Origin: Pogona vitticeps
Lineage: Eukaryota > Chordata > Lepidosauria > Squamata > Agamidae
Length of the DNA: 64,000 nt
NCBI RefSeq assembly: GCF_051106095.1
Contig: NC_135787.1
Coordinates: forward strand, 172,693,001-172,757,000
Direction: 5' to 3'
Part shown: positions 22,801 to 36,900 of the stretch, piece after piece
How the letters are laid out: the number at the start of each line of letters is the position of its first letter
How positions within the stretch are numbered: position 1 is the stretch's first letter
Position numbers and translations under genes: made by a program
Notes under the pieces: generated by a model
Told to the model about the DNA's origin: nothing
Database searches by the model: none
What the model saw: the letters and a program-made list of their open reading frames with translations, nothing else

Positions 22801-25800
22801 CCAGTTTGGGATTCATCCAGTCCTGCCTATTGCATGATGTATTTTGGATATAGGTTAAATAAGCAGGATGACAATATAAAGCCTTGTCGTACTCCTTTCC
22901 CATTTTTGAACCAATCAGTTGTTCCACGTCCAGTTCCAACTGTTGCTTCCTATCCCACATATAGATTACTCAGGAGATAGATAACGTGGTGAGGCACTCC
23001 CATTTCTTTAAGAACTTGCCATAGTTTGTTGCGGTCCACACCGTCAAAGGCTTTTGTATAGTCAATGAAGCAGAAGTAAATGTGTTTCTGGAACTCTCAG
23101 GCTTTCTCCATAATCCAGTGCATGTTAGCAATTTTGTCTCTAGTTCCTCTGTCCCTTCGAAATCTAGCTTGCACTTCTGAGAGTTCTCAGTCCACATACT
23201 GCTGAAGCCTGCCTTGGAGGATTTTGAGCATAACCTTGATAGGTCATGCTCAAAATAGGTTATGCTCAAAAGCGTGTGAAATGAGTGCAATTGTATGGTA
23301 GAAATAATGACCTATTGCTCATTTTATCATCATGAGAAGGAAGAGCATGGAAAAGTTTCAGTGGCTATTCTGATAGTCCCCAAAGTATTCCATCATCAGT
23401 GAGGGAGCTAGCCTAAGAGTCATCACATGTTGCAGACTTATAATAATGAAGCAGCTGAATTAATTGCTACAGGATGTAGGGATGAATTACAAGTCCCAGC
23501 ATACGCATTTAGAGGGAAGGGACCTACCATTGTGTATAGATAGTGTTTGTTGGGTGCCAAGGTCAAATGCCATTGATGGATGTAGTTCTAATCTTGTCTT
23601 GCTTCTGGACTGTTCTGGAGACCTTGTGCCTGTTGGCTGAGACAGAGCACCCAATGAGATTTAATAGTGGCCAGATAAACCTGCAGAAGAGTGAGGATGT
23701 CAATAGCAGGAGGAGATATTTGGTAATAAAAGACTTCCACTTTTTGTTCCGTCGTTTATCTGACTTGTGAGTAATTGGTTTCATTGCATGGGATCTGTAG
23801 GATTAAATCTTTAATCTCTCCTTGCTGGTGGTGACATCATTCTTCCATGGGCTTCTAGCAGGATTTTGGCCATCAATTATAAATCAGCATGGTAGCTTTT
23901 GGAGCTGCTTTTTTGATTTACCTACTTTGCTCTTTATGAGGATCTGGTTTCCCTAAATAGGTGCCCTCCTTATGTATTTTATTGCACCTCCCAACATCTT
24001 CAGCCAGCATCACTTTTCACGCTTTAGGAGAGCTTACTAGGAATCCTGAATGTTGTAAGTCCAACCAATTTGGAGAGTGTCAACTTGGGGGAGACTAGTA
24101 CGAGCAAAGGCTGTGGCACTCCAGATATGTTTGGCCTTCAGCTTCCATTTTCTACCAGTGCAGACTAGGATTATGGTAAATTGCAGTTTATAAACATTAG
24201 GAGAGTTATCATTGGCTACCTCTGCTTTAGAATGTCTAAAACTAGTTGAAGTGTGCATTCAATGTGTGCTACATCTTCCAGTAGTGAATAAGGATAGTGG
24301 GTTTGTAGGCAAAAGATAAACAGATCTATGGGATAAGTATCACTGTATAACATTTGCTAAAAAGTAGAAGGGAGAACTTTTTTGGGGGTGGTATACAGCT
24401 TTTGGTTCCATGTCTAGTCGCGTTGGCCACGTGACCACAGTAACTGTCTACAGACAAACGCTGGCTCTATGGCTTGGAGACGGGGATGAGCACCGCACCG
24501 TAGAGTCGGACACGACTGGACTAAATGTCAAGGGGAACCTTTACCTATACAGCTTTTGACAGATTGGTTTGGCAGTGTTCTTACTTTTCTAGTCCAGTCA
24601 CTGTGCATAGATTTATTTCCACCACCTCCGTTTTTAAGTAACTAATCTGGAAATAAACATCTGTGTTCAGATGGTGCCTGATCAGTCAGCTTGACTAGAA
24701 GGGGAAATTATTTTAAAATGAGCATTGCAACAAGGAAATGAAACTGTGAAGCTTCTTCCTTCTTATAGTTATTATGCATGACTAAATAGTCCTTCTACCA
24801 CTGAACACCACTCCTAAATTTCTACTGCCTGGAGAATTCTGGAAGTTTTGGTCCAAAAATGCAAAACTGTACCTCTGATTTCTAACACACAGGCAGTCGT
24901 TAGCATACCTCGGGATAGTAACTGTGGCTACTTACATGTTTCTTGGCTGAAAACCCCCTCCATCCTTAACAGCATAGCATCTTCTGTGGGGTTATGGGTG
25001 TTGCAGTCTGGAGACATCTTAAGAGCCAAAATGTCTCACCTTGACCTATTATTATTTATTAGTTTTATTTATATATGGCATTTCTCTCAACAGGGGACCA
25101 AGAGCGGCTCACAATATTAAAATTCACTCAATTCTAAAACAAAATGAGTTAAATATTAAAAAAATTAAACAATACAGTGGTGCCTCGCATAATGAGCGCA
25201 CCGTTTAATGACGAATCCGCATAGCAGTCTATTTTTTTAGATCGCTAATGCGATGTTTTAATGGGCAAAACATTGCATTGCGATGATCGGTAAGCGTTTC
25301 GCTTACCGATCTTTGCATTGCAATGTTTTTTGAACAGCTGATCGGTGGTTCCAAAATGGCCGCCGAGTGCCCAAAATGGCCACAACAAGTGTTTTCACGC
25401 CCTGCCCTTGCTTACCGAGAGCGCGAAAATGGCGGCGCTATGGAGGAACTTCGCTGAACGGTGAGTTTGGGCTCCATAGGAACGCATTAAACGAAATTTA
25501 ATGCGTTCCTATGGCTTTTTCCATTCCGTTTAGCGATGTTTCCTCATAGCGACAATTAATCCAGAATGGATTAACGTCGCTATGCGGGGCACCACTGTAT
25601 ATGGTTTAAAATACTATTAAAAGTTTAGGTAATTGAATCTTGATAGTAATGATGTGCGTGGCCTTGTCCATGAACAAGGAATTTTATTGGATTCAAAGCA
25701 CTAAGAACAACTATATGGTATTTTAGAAAGTGAAATTTATTACAAGTTATAAGCCCTCCAGTTTTCTTGTGCCAAAATGCCAATCGTTGATGCTGCTGTT

Positions 25801-28800
25801 AAACTATGCCTGGTAAGATTTTCAGAAGTCACTAGATATCTGTTTATGTCACTTCTTGGATGGATACAGACAAGAGTCATAATAACCATCTACTTCAAAG
25901 GTGTTCATGTAGCTCACTTTTTCTTTCTTTCTGTTTCCAGATATGTCCGTACTATAATAAAGGGGATGGACCCTATGGGTCTTGTAGCTTCAAGAAGGTC
26001 TGTGTCAAACTTCATATATGCCAGTACTACCTTCAGGGACAATGCAGATTTGGAAGCGACTGCAGGCGTTCACATGACATTTTTAATCCAGATTGTTACG
26101 AGAAGCTGGAGAAGTGGGGAATGAGTCGGGCTCTGATTAGTAAGATTCCCTCAGTGTACAGGAATGTATATGACATCAAAAATAAAGCAACAGTCCCTTC
26201 AGGTATATCTCTATTCTCACATGCTGTGCCATCTTCTTGAAAACCTGGATTATAATTTGTTTCGGGTGCTTCAAAGAGAAAACTGATATTAGGCAAGGGG
26301 TGCTGCTCCTTACTTTGCTGCTGTCACATATTTTGGAAACACTGTCTGATACCTGGCTCACACCCCACATCAGTCTTCTGGAGTCTGGGGGCTGCACGTG
26401 CGTAATTCCTTGACATTAAAGGTCTGCATCCCTAATATCTCAATTTTTAATATGAACATATAGGGCAGGTCTTTTTAAACTGAAAAATCTCGTGTTTACT
26501 AGTGGCTAATATCTTATTATTATTTTTAATGGGGTGTCAGGGTCCTGAGGATGCTGGAGAGCTCTTTGGACATGCTAACACTGCCAATTTTGCAACAATT
26601 TTTGAAAAATCAAATTTATGGGGTTCTGGGTGCTGCATGAAGATGTGTTTTGCCCATATGAGAGCTGAACAGATAAGGCTAAGAGGACGTTAATCTGAGT
26701 CTTAGGAGGGACCAGACTTATGTGTGTATCCTGCATTCCCCCAGAGGTTTCGTAAGAGTATGAATGGGCTGTTTGTGTCCCCAGACCTCCTCTACAGGAT
26801 GGTCTGTAGAGATGGTAGAGGTCTACCAAGATGGCTTCTGTGGATGCAGTTTGCTGTTTAAATATTATCCTCCCTTTCCTCACATACATACACATTTAAG
26901 GCTTAAAAAGCACTTTCGTAGGAGGTGGTCATTGGCTGTTCACTTCTGTTTTCCCAAAAAAATGGAATTTTCTGGCTTAAAACAGCCCCGGGTAGTTGAG
27001 GAAGAACAGTTCCATGGCAACTCACACCTACAGAAGACTAGAGGTGTCCCAGAGTGTCTTGGGTGGATTTGAGGCAACTTTTGTCCACTTCTTGTTCTTG
27101 GCAAACCAGTGTGTAAACTGGCCATAGACCCCAAGTGGGGACTTTCTTGACTTAATACTCCTCCTTAAAATCCCTGTACCTAAAAAGGTAGCAGGGCAAG
27201 GAAAAAGCTAGGCTAAAATGGCTGACTTTAGGAGTTGCCACCTTTGCTAGGAAAGGATTGCAAGGACAGAGTACCAGGCTCAGAGGAAGCAAGAGCACCC
27301 AAATGCTGTCTCTTCTTCCTTGTATTGCACCAGTGAATGAGTGTTGCTTTCTAATTTCCTTCCTCAGAAAGAAGAGAGAACAGTGGTCAGGTAGCATCAG
27401 CTACAAATAGCATTGATGAGTCGGATATGATTTGCTTATACCACATTAGGAAAAGCTGTAGCTTTCAAGGTAAGCAAAAATGGGTGGAAAATATATTCAG
27501 CATTATTTACCAGGGTAGGTTTGATTTAAACATTTTAAATGATTTTGATAATATAAATAAAAACATCAGGTTTTTTTTTAAATCATGATTTAAATTGAAT
27601 TTTTTAAACATTGATTTTTATAGAATCTGTTATTTATCCCTTTCCATTAGAGGTCAGGGTTTCCCTCTTGTTTGGATTAATGGGTGCTGCTGGCTGTTGC
27701 ACTTTTAGTGTACTTTTAGACAAGCTAACATTCACCCGTTAGCAACATTACAAAGAATCTTAAAATTTATTAACCATGTGTAAGTTTCTTTGATAAGAAA
27801 TCCCCCCACACATCTTCTCCATTTAAGAAGGAGAGTGTTGAGTGGCAATGTTGACTGGCCTCACACTCGAGCGGCCACACGAAGCCCTCATGAAATCGCC
27901 TGTAAAGAAATGTGATCCTCAACAGGAAAAAAACTGTCCCAGTCTTGCTTGAAAAAGCCATGGTTTGCCTTCACAGTATTCTTCCTGGGATGACATTGCT
28001 GTGACTTTCCTTAAAGTGATAACTTTGTTTCTGAGAATGAACTTCTGCAGATGAATTACTCTGAGTATTAATTTTCATATTGCTCCATGTTGATCAGCCC
28101 ATGGAAATGAATAGGTCTACAAAAGTAAAACAACGTTTCCCTGCCCACATTTCTTCTTGGCTGTATACTCTGTATGTTGTTATTTCTTTAGCTTTTCTAC
28201 TTTAAATCTGTTTTAACAACTTGAGGATCTAACACAGTTTGGTATTATTTATCTAGATAAATGTATTCGAGTTCACTTCCACCTACCATATAGGTGGCAA
28301 GTTTTTGATGGAATTCATTGGAAAGATCTGGACAATATGGAGAAAATTGAGCAAGCCTACTGTGATCCATTTAATGAGAGGTATAATGTATTAATATCAA
28401 TTTGTTATACTTTGTATTATAGTGATGCAGATTCTCCTATGGCTGCTTTAATTTTTGTTAACAAAAAAAAATCAACTAACAGAGTAAGGGGGTGACCACT
28501 TTTCATGAGGTTACGTTTGCCCTATTTTCCAGAAATCACATTTTTTTTAAATAAGAGGGATTTATCCTGCCCCCTTTGTGAGCTGTTATGCTCCTTTCTG
28601 GCACAGCACAAGCACTGCAGTTTATTTGGTGTGATTGGGAGTGCTGATTATCCCATTCTGGAATCTGTGTGGCTGCTTAATTTGCTCCCAAATGGATCTG
28701 TGAATGGCATTCTCTTCAGTGATAACCCTGTGACTTATGCAGTGGGTGTGACAATAGAGAAACCCTTTCCTCTATTTTTCACAGTTTTAAAAATATTCTC

Positions 28801-31800
28801 TTAAGTGGCACAGCACTACCTCAAATATATGGGAGTATCCATGCTTGGTGATATATTGCTGTAGCACTATGCCACTTACTAAACTGAACAAAACAAAAAG
28901 TTGCTGTAGCCCACAGAGTGATAACCACTACAAAAAGTGGGGAAAGGGATGGGGCAGCAGCATCAGTAATCAAAAATGAGAAAAATTGGATCAATATGAA
29001 GTTCTGTCTGGATCCTTCTCACGGGAGAAGAAATGTCTCCCATGTGAATTGGAAAGATTGCTCAGATGCAAGATAAACAAATTGCATTGAAGTACCTTTT
29101 AAACATGACCTGGATCACTTCAGTTTCCCCCATCTAGTCATGCCTTAACTCTTGTTTTATCTTGGGATTCTTTAGAATGATTTAAATGCTGTTATAGTAC
29201 ATAGAGCCTTGATTCAGGGCAACAAACATTTTAAGTGGGGTTATACTTCATCTAGTAGGATGGTGGATCAAATGAAGGACAAGGTGAAGCATTAGTCAAG
29301 TTGGAACAGTGGACCTGCATAAAAAAGGTACCTTTTAGGGAATCTTTTGAAGAAGATGTTAGCTTCCTGAAAGCTTCCCTCTCATACAGAAAATACTCAC
29401 TTCTTAGCACAACACTGCTTCAAAATGTGTGTTACTAGGTGATAGTGGTGGTTTTAACCACATCTTGATTCAGGATAAATAAAAAATCCCCCTGTATACA
29501 CAAAGTTGCAGGTTTTAGCAATATTAGTGTCACAGAACGCCGGCTTCTACTGAGATAAGTGGTAACCCCTTCTCTGGAGCTTCAGTGGGTTTAAATTCAA
29601 GGTCCAGAACACTTTTCAAGAGTTCCCCCACCTTGGAGGAATAAGCGCTGGTCCCTGGAGGTTCCACTGGGAGAAGGCTTAGAGAGGAGTCCATGACAAG
29701 TGAGCTCTAACCCCTTTTAAAAATCCCAATTTTCCACAGATTTGCCAGTAATAATGCTGGGGAAAACTTCAAGACTCTAACCATTGATTTCTGCAAAATG
29801 ACTTGTGGTAGTAACAAACTTCGGCGCCTCTCCACCGCATCGTCTGTGACAAAGGCCCCACACTATATTCTGACAACTGACTGGATCTGGTATTGGAAAG
29901 ATGAATATGATATGTGGAGTGAATATGGAGTAAAAGTAAGTTATTAAATGTTCTGGTGTAGTATGTGGGATAGTTGAGTATTTGTAGCTGTGGGAGCAGT
30001 TTTTTGTCCTTTTCAGGAAATTGGGTGAGTATGGTGATCAGGATGTTTTTTTACAAGTGTATTATTGTGATAAGGGGGAAATGATCTGTCACCGTGATTG
30101 ATGGGTGTCGTTAGCTAGTATATTCTGTGCAGTGATCAGCAGTCCCTGTGGCTGGGTAGAGTTCATTGACCTTTTTGCAGGCTATATTTTTCAGTTTTGG
30201 GAGCGAGGCTTTGTTGAGTTTTAGACTTTCTTTTTTGTTGAAACTGTGCTGATGTTTGTGGATTTCAGTGGCTTCCCTGTGTAGTCTAACATAATGATTG
30301 GTGGGGTTGTCCAGTACATCTGTATTTTGAACCCAGTCACAAGGACCGGTTGATGTTTTCCTTGTCCATTCTACCTGGCTTTTATTCTGCAAAATCAGAC
30401 ATAAATCATCTACAAACGTTAGCAGATACATTACATTGAGTGGTGGGGCCGCTAGGGAACAAATCAAGCTGATTCTGTATAAATTACATTGGCTACCAGT
30501 TGCTAACCGGGCCCAATTCAAAGTGCTTGTTTTGACATATAAAGCCCTAAACAGCTTGGGCCCTGGATACTTGAAGGACCGCCTCCTTCCATATGAACCT
30601 ACCTGGCAGTTAAGATCTAGCCAGGGGGGCCTTTTGAAAGAGCCATCCCTCAAGGAGGTAAGAGGGATGGCTTGTAGACAAAGGGCCTTTTTGGCAGCTG
30701 TCCCCAGACAATGAGGGAAATTCGGTTGGCACCAATGTTGATGACATTTCGGCACCAGGTCAAAACCTTCCTGTTCCAGAAGGTTTTTAATTGAAATAAT
30801 ATCAACTGTGGGTCCTGAGGGCAATTTTTAGAGCATCTATAATGTTTTCAATTCACAAAGTCTAAATATGTATGACTTTATTTCTTTCCACTTAATGGAA
30901 AAATGACCACTCTCAGTTCTGGACAATACCTTTGGCACTGCCCTATGTCTTTGGGAATAGTGAATATTCTTCTTAAGAGTTTCAAGCTCTAATTCATATT
31001 CAAACTCATGAAATTATGAAGATTCCAAAGGTTTAGGCTTGAATTAGTAGTCCCAATTAGAGCAGACCCATTGAATCAGTGGGATTTACATGTGTTTATT
31101 TTATGTATGTATTTATTTATTTGTTTGTTTGTTTGTTTGTTTATCTATTTATCTATCTATTTATTTATTTATTTGATTTATACCCCGCCTGTCTGGCCCG
31201 CCGGACCACTCTAGGCGGCTTCCAATATAAAATCAGACAATAAAAACATAGCATATTTTAGATTTTTACCCCGCCCCTCTAGACAATGTCTACTTGGGGC
31301 GGCTTACATAGATTAAAACACGGCAGTATAACATATATAAAATTATAAAAATTACAATTATAACAATTAATTCCAAGCAAGATGTTACCAAGATGGCATA
31401 ACTCCAGGAGAAAGAAAGAAAAGGAAAAAGAAATAGGAATCACTTAATTGACTGGAGGGAAGGCCTGCTTGAATAGCCAAGTTTTTAGCTGGCTTTTGAA
31501 AACACCCAGCAAGGGTGCCAGCCGAATTTCGGTTGGGAGAGTGTTCAACAGCCAAGGGGCCACCGCCGAGAATGCTCAGTTTCTTGGTTTTTTTACTTCT
31601 GGGCCTCCCTCAGCGTCAGGCCCCTCAGCCGTTCCTGCTGGCTATATCGGGTGATTCGGGTAAATCTGGGTGGAAGAAGACGATCTGCCAAATATTGAGG
31701 TCTCAAACCATTTACAGTGGGGTCTCTACTTAAGAATGTCCCTACTTAAGAACAATCCAACTTAAGAACAGCTCCATTTGCTAAATTTTGCTTCTACTTG

Positions 31801-33805
31801 AGAACAGAAATCCAAGATAAGAACAGGAAAAAAAAAACCTTTCCTGCTCTTTTTTTAACCTTAGGTCATCTTAGGTTAAAAAAATTCTCCCCCTAGTGGT
31901 AGAGTACGTATTAACCAGCTTTGCATTAGTTCCTATGGGAACTAATGCTTCAATGTACGAACACACCTCTACATAACAAAAAAACAGCCAGAACGGTTTT
32001 CAGTCCATTCCTATGGGAAATTTTGCTTCAACTTAAGAACGTTTCAACTTAAGAACACCATTCCAAAACCGATTAAGTTCTTAAGTAGAGGTTCCACTGC
32101 AGTTTCTATGGACGGAAAAGAGCAGATACGGATTAAATGGTTTTCAATGCATTCCTATGGGAAATGCAGATTCAACATAAGAACTTTTCAACTTGAGAAC
32201 CACCTTCCAATACGGATTAAGTTCTTAAGTAGAGACCCCACTGTAGGGCTTTATAAGTAATCGTTAGCACTTTGAAGTCAACGCAGAAACGGATGGGCAA
32301 CCAGTGCAAAGCAGCCAGAGTGGGGGAGATATGCTGATATTTTCTCACCCCACTAAGAAGCCTGGCTGCCGCATTCTGGACCACCTGAAGTTTCCGCGTC
32401 AACTTCAAAGGCAGCCCCACATAGAGTGCATTACAGTGGTCTAATCTCAAGATTACGAGCGCATGGACTAGAGTAGTGAGGGCCCCCCGATCAAGATATG
32501 GTCACAGCTGAGCAATCCGCCATAGATGAAAATAGGTGGAGCGGACCATGGACACCACCTGGGTTTCCATGGTAAGCGCCGGGTCCAGATGTATCCCCAA
32601 GTTGCGGACGTCACTCTTTGCGGCAAGGGTCATCACCCCAAAGGAAGGGGAGTCACCTATACTGCTAATGGAGGGGCTGCCCACCCTCAAGACCTCCGTC
32701 TTGTCCGGATTCAGCCTCAACCCATTCGACTGCATCCATTCCAGTACAATCTCCAGGCAGCGCTTGAAGGGTCAGAACGGCATCCACTGAGGTAGGTGAA
32801 AAGGAGATGTAGAGCTGTGTGTCATCAGCATACTGATGGCACGATGCCCCACACTCCCTGATGACCCCACCCAGCAGCCTCATGTAGATGTTAAACAGCA
32901 TTGGAGAGATGATCGACCCCTGCGGGACCCCACAGTTGAGGCTCCACGGGGCCGAGACACTCTCCCAAAGCTGTACTCTCTGGGCACGGTCCTCCAAGAA
33001 GGAACGGAGCCAGGCAAGTGTCAGGCCACCAATTCCCAACTTGGAGAGCCTCCCCAGGAGGATGCCGTGGTCGACGGTATCAAAGGCGGCTGAGATGTCA
33101 AGGAGGACCAACAAGGACATATTGCCCCCATCGGCCTCCCTCAACAGGTCATCCAACAGTGCAACCAGTGCCATCTCTGTACCATAGCGCGGCCTGAAGC
33201 CCGACTGGAATGGGTCCAGAGCGTTGGTTTTGTCCAAAAGCACCTGAAGCTGATCTGCCACCACCCTCTCAACCACTTTGCTGAGGAAGGAAACATTGGC
33301 GACGGGCCTGTAATTTCCAATGTCGTCCACCGCCAAGTTTGGTTTCTTCCTAATGGGCCTAATGAGTGTCTCCTTGAGGGCAAGGGGGACCTTGCCCTCC
33401 TGAAGAGACCCATTAATTATTGTGGTGGCCCATTCAGTTGTTACAGGCCTGGCTGCTTTGATTAGCCAGGCTGGGCAAGGGTCGAGAGAAGAGGTGGAGG
33501 CCCGACAGCGATCAAGCGCCTGGTCCACCAAATCTGGTGTCACAGGCTGAAAGGAGTCGAGAATTACCGGGCAGGACGGAGAGCTGGACATCTCTGCTCG
33601 ATCCATTGTATTTAAAAAAGGAGAAAGGTCACGGCGGATGGCCTCCACTTTAGATTTAAAAAATGCTGCAAATTGGTCAGGTGAGATTGGTTCAGTAGGT
33701 CTTCTCTAGATGGAACGATGAGTTTGATTACGGCATATGTTTTATTTTATTTTATTTTAAATGTTCTAAGCCACCCAAATACCTTTGGGTAGTGTGGGCG
33801 GCATA

Positions 33806-33837
<32 letters not shown>

Positions 33838-33868
33838 GAATGAATGAATGAATGAATGAATGAATGAA

Positions 33869-33907
<39 letters not shown>

Positions 33908-36900
33908 ATGTTTTAAATGTGTTCCTTTTTAAAAGAAATGAGTGAACCCTTCTTGTTTGGTTCTGTGTTAACAGGATATGGATCATGCTTCTGCTACATT
34001 ATCCAGCTTTGACTTGGAGAAAGCTTATCAGTACGATGCATCTCAGACACTCAAGTTCTCAGCTGGGAGACATGAATATGAGATTGACTTTAAAGGTGCA
34101 TTCTTGAATTTGAATCAAATGAGTATGCCCAAGCAACACCAATTTTTATCAGTACATTTTACCAGGCTAGATCATATGGGTCGTCTAGCTTGGTATAATG
34201 CAACAGCTTGCTACCTGTGAATGTCTTACAACTAGATGTTGGTTAAAATAGATTCACTGTTATTCAAATGAGTGAAAACAATGAGAAGGAGTCACTTTGG
34301 ACTGCTTAGAGGAGAGAGATAAATCATCATTTAGTTTATCATGTGCAAGAATGATAGGCCACAGGGTTTCCTCCCCCCCCCCACCTCACCTACAATAGCT
34401 GCTGCTTTATTTTCTGGACTTCTAGGAAGCACAGACTGGGTTAATTGCATCTTTTTGAAGTATCACCCAGCTGTTTTGTGTTTGCTCTCTCTGTGTGTAC
34501 TTGCTTCTCAAAGAAGAAGAATGCTTATTTTGCACAGAGACATTTTATGAAAAATTGTGAGGAACTTACTGGGGTAGGGGGAAGGCCCTTTGTCTTGCTC
34601 TTGTGGACAAAGTGCGGCATCCTGCAGATCTGAAGATTCCTCTGCATAGTACCTTGTTTTATCAAGACAGTCTGAATATACAAGAACGAGGAATTTAGCA
34701 AATATTCTTCTCATCGTGCTTGTCAGGTACTGATTTTTCTATATGTTAGGTTATCTTCCTTAAGGATGTAGAAGGGAGTGGAGAGCATCCTTCGAGATCA
34801 GGAGCAGAGTACCTCTGGTTTACACATCTAAAGGTCTTCTGTCTATCTGTGTTTTGCCCCACATCCACTCCGTTCAGCTCTTCTCTTGTCTCATGCTAAT
34901 GCACATCTTTCTGAATAAAATGAGCTATAGCCAGAATATTCCTAGAGACTGGTTGAGAAAGTGTAACAGCAAAGAATTCACTATAAGTTTAGCTTTACTT
35001 CTCATCTTGACTTTGAAGTATACAACCAAATCATTATTATCCAGATGAGAAGGAAAGGAGACCTAGCACCTCTAATGTGTTCAGTTTAAAAGACCACTAT
35101 TTGTAAAACCATAAACTCCATTCTTCTGATTGTTGTCCCTCTGTCAGCCATGAAACAAAAAAACTTGCGTTACAAGACCGAACGAAGTGTTTGTCGGCGA
35201 CCTAAATTTGTGTCTCTGAAAGAAGTTGCGAAGAAGAAATCCAGGTGGGTGATGGGTGTGCAAATGTCTATCAAGAAAAGAATCTTAGACCTGTAAAGCT
35301 GGAAGGGACCTTATGGATCATCAAGTCCAGTCCCTGTCAGTGAGGCACAGTGGGGAACCGAACTCCCAACTTCTGGCTGCATAGACAGATGTCTAAACCA
35401 CCCAGCTTTCTAGCAGTAAAATCTGTTAGAAATGAGTTACTGCAGTCCTTACAGCACAACCGTACCCTTCTTTGCCTTGGGATTCTGGAATAGGAGTGGA
35501 ATTGCTATTATCTGAATTAGTAGCAGCTTTAATGGTTGGAGATCAACAGGATTGGCTCAAATTCGCCCCCACCTGAAGGGGAAAGCAAAGCACCACCTTG
35601 CTGTCATGCCATCATGCATACTCTGAATGTATTGCTTCCCCTTGCCAGCAGTGCATTCCACTGTAGATCCCACAACGGAAGTGACTATGACCAGAAGGAT
35701 ACACTGCTCTGTTTGGGTGACCTATCTACTGACTGTCCATACAATGGTTATCCTTCCACAGTCACACACACTTAGTCCTAATACAATGGTACCTTAACTT
35801 ATGAACTTAATCCGTATTGGAACGGCGTTTGTACATCGAAAAGCTCGTAAGTCAAGGCAAACTTTTCCATAGGAATGCATTGAAAACCATTCAATCTGTA
35901 CCTGCCGTTTTCCGTTCGTATGTCAAGGTAGAGGCATTAGTTCCCATAGGAAGTAATGCAAAGCTGGTTAATCCATACTCTTCCATTAGGGGTGATTTTT
36001 TTCTTCTTCTTTTGACCTAAGATGAACTTAGGTCAAAAAAAGGGCAGGAAAGTTTTTTTCTTCTTTTTTTTCGGTTCTTAAGTCAAGGCTCCATTTGCAA
36101 GTCGAAGCAACTTTTCGCGCCCGGAGCCTTTTGTAACTCAAAGTGTTCGCAAGTAGGGATGTTTGTAAGTCGAGGTTCCACTGTAGTCGAATTGTAAAGG
36201 TTAGTGAAGTAAGATAAGTAAGAGAACAAAGAAAAATAATATTACAGAATGCAAAAAGCTATCTGAAGAATGATGCAGGTCCTTCTCCATGAGCTAACTG
36301 GTGGAGCATCTACAGCAGGATATAAATATTATTAGTCTGAGCCATCCAGAACATTTTAGTGGTCAACATATTCAAGAAAGATTTGAGGCTTTATTGGATG
36401 TTCAGCAGCCTACTCACCTTCTCCCTTGGTGGCAGAGGCTCTCTCTCATGTATTCATTTCAATTAGCCCTTTTCTCCCTTCAGTTCATTTACCACCTTTT
36501 AAAAAACTCCAGAAATACCAAATGATATACAAAGCACGTATTGTGGTACTGCTTTACTCCAGGAAGAAGAGTGGTTTCTCGATCCATAAATACCCCAATT
36601 CAGCCCATTTTTTTCATTTTGCTCTGAAATTAACACACACGCCAAATTTTCAATAATTGTCCTTAAAATGTATTATTTCAAGCTGTTTAACAGCAGCAGT
36701 ATTGTCCTTGAATAGTGTTTCTCCTTGTGTAAGTTTCTTGTTGGCCATCCTTAATTTGAAAATATATTTTCATTTAGAAGTTCAAATAAATTTAGAAAGC
36801 AACTAGGTAGTAATTCTCCTATAACAGTTAAATTTAAGGACTGTCAACAATTTTAATATGTTAGTATTAGTATTATAGATCACGGGCAAGACAAAATACT

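Noticed and set aside
26096-26296. Minus-strand frame across PARP12 exon 3
   Set aside because: Antisense shadow of the exon and its intron.
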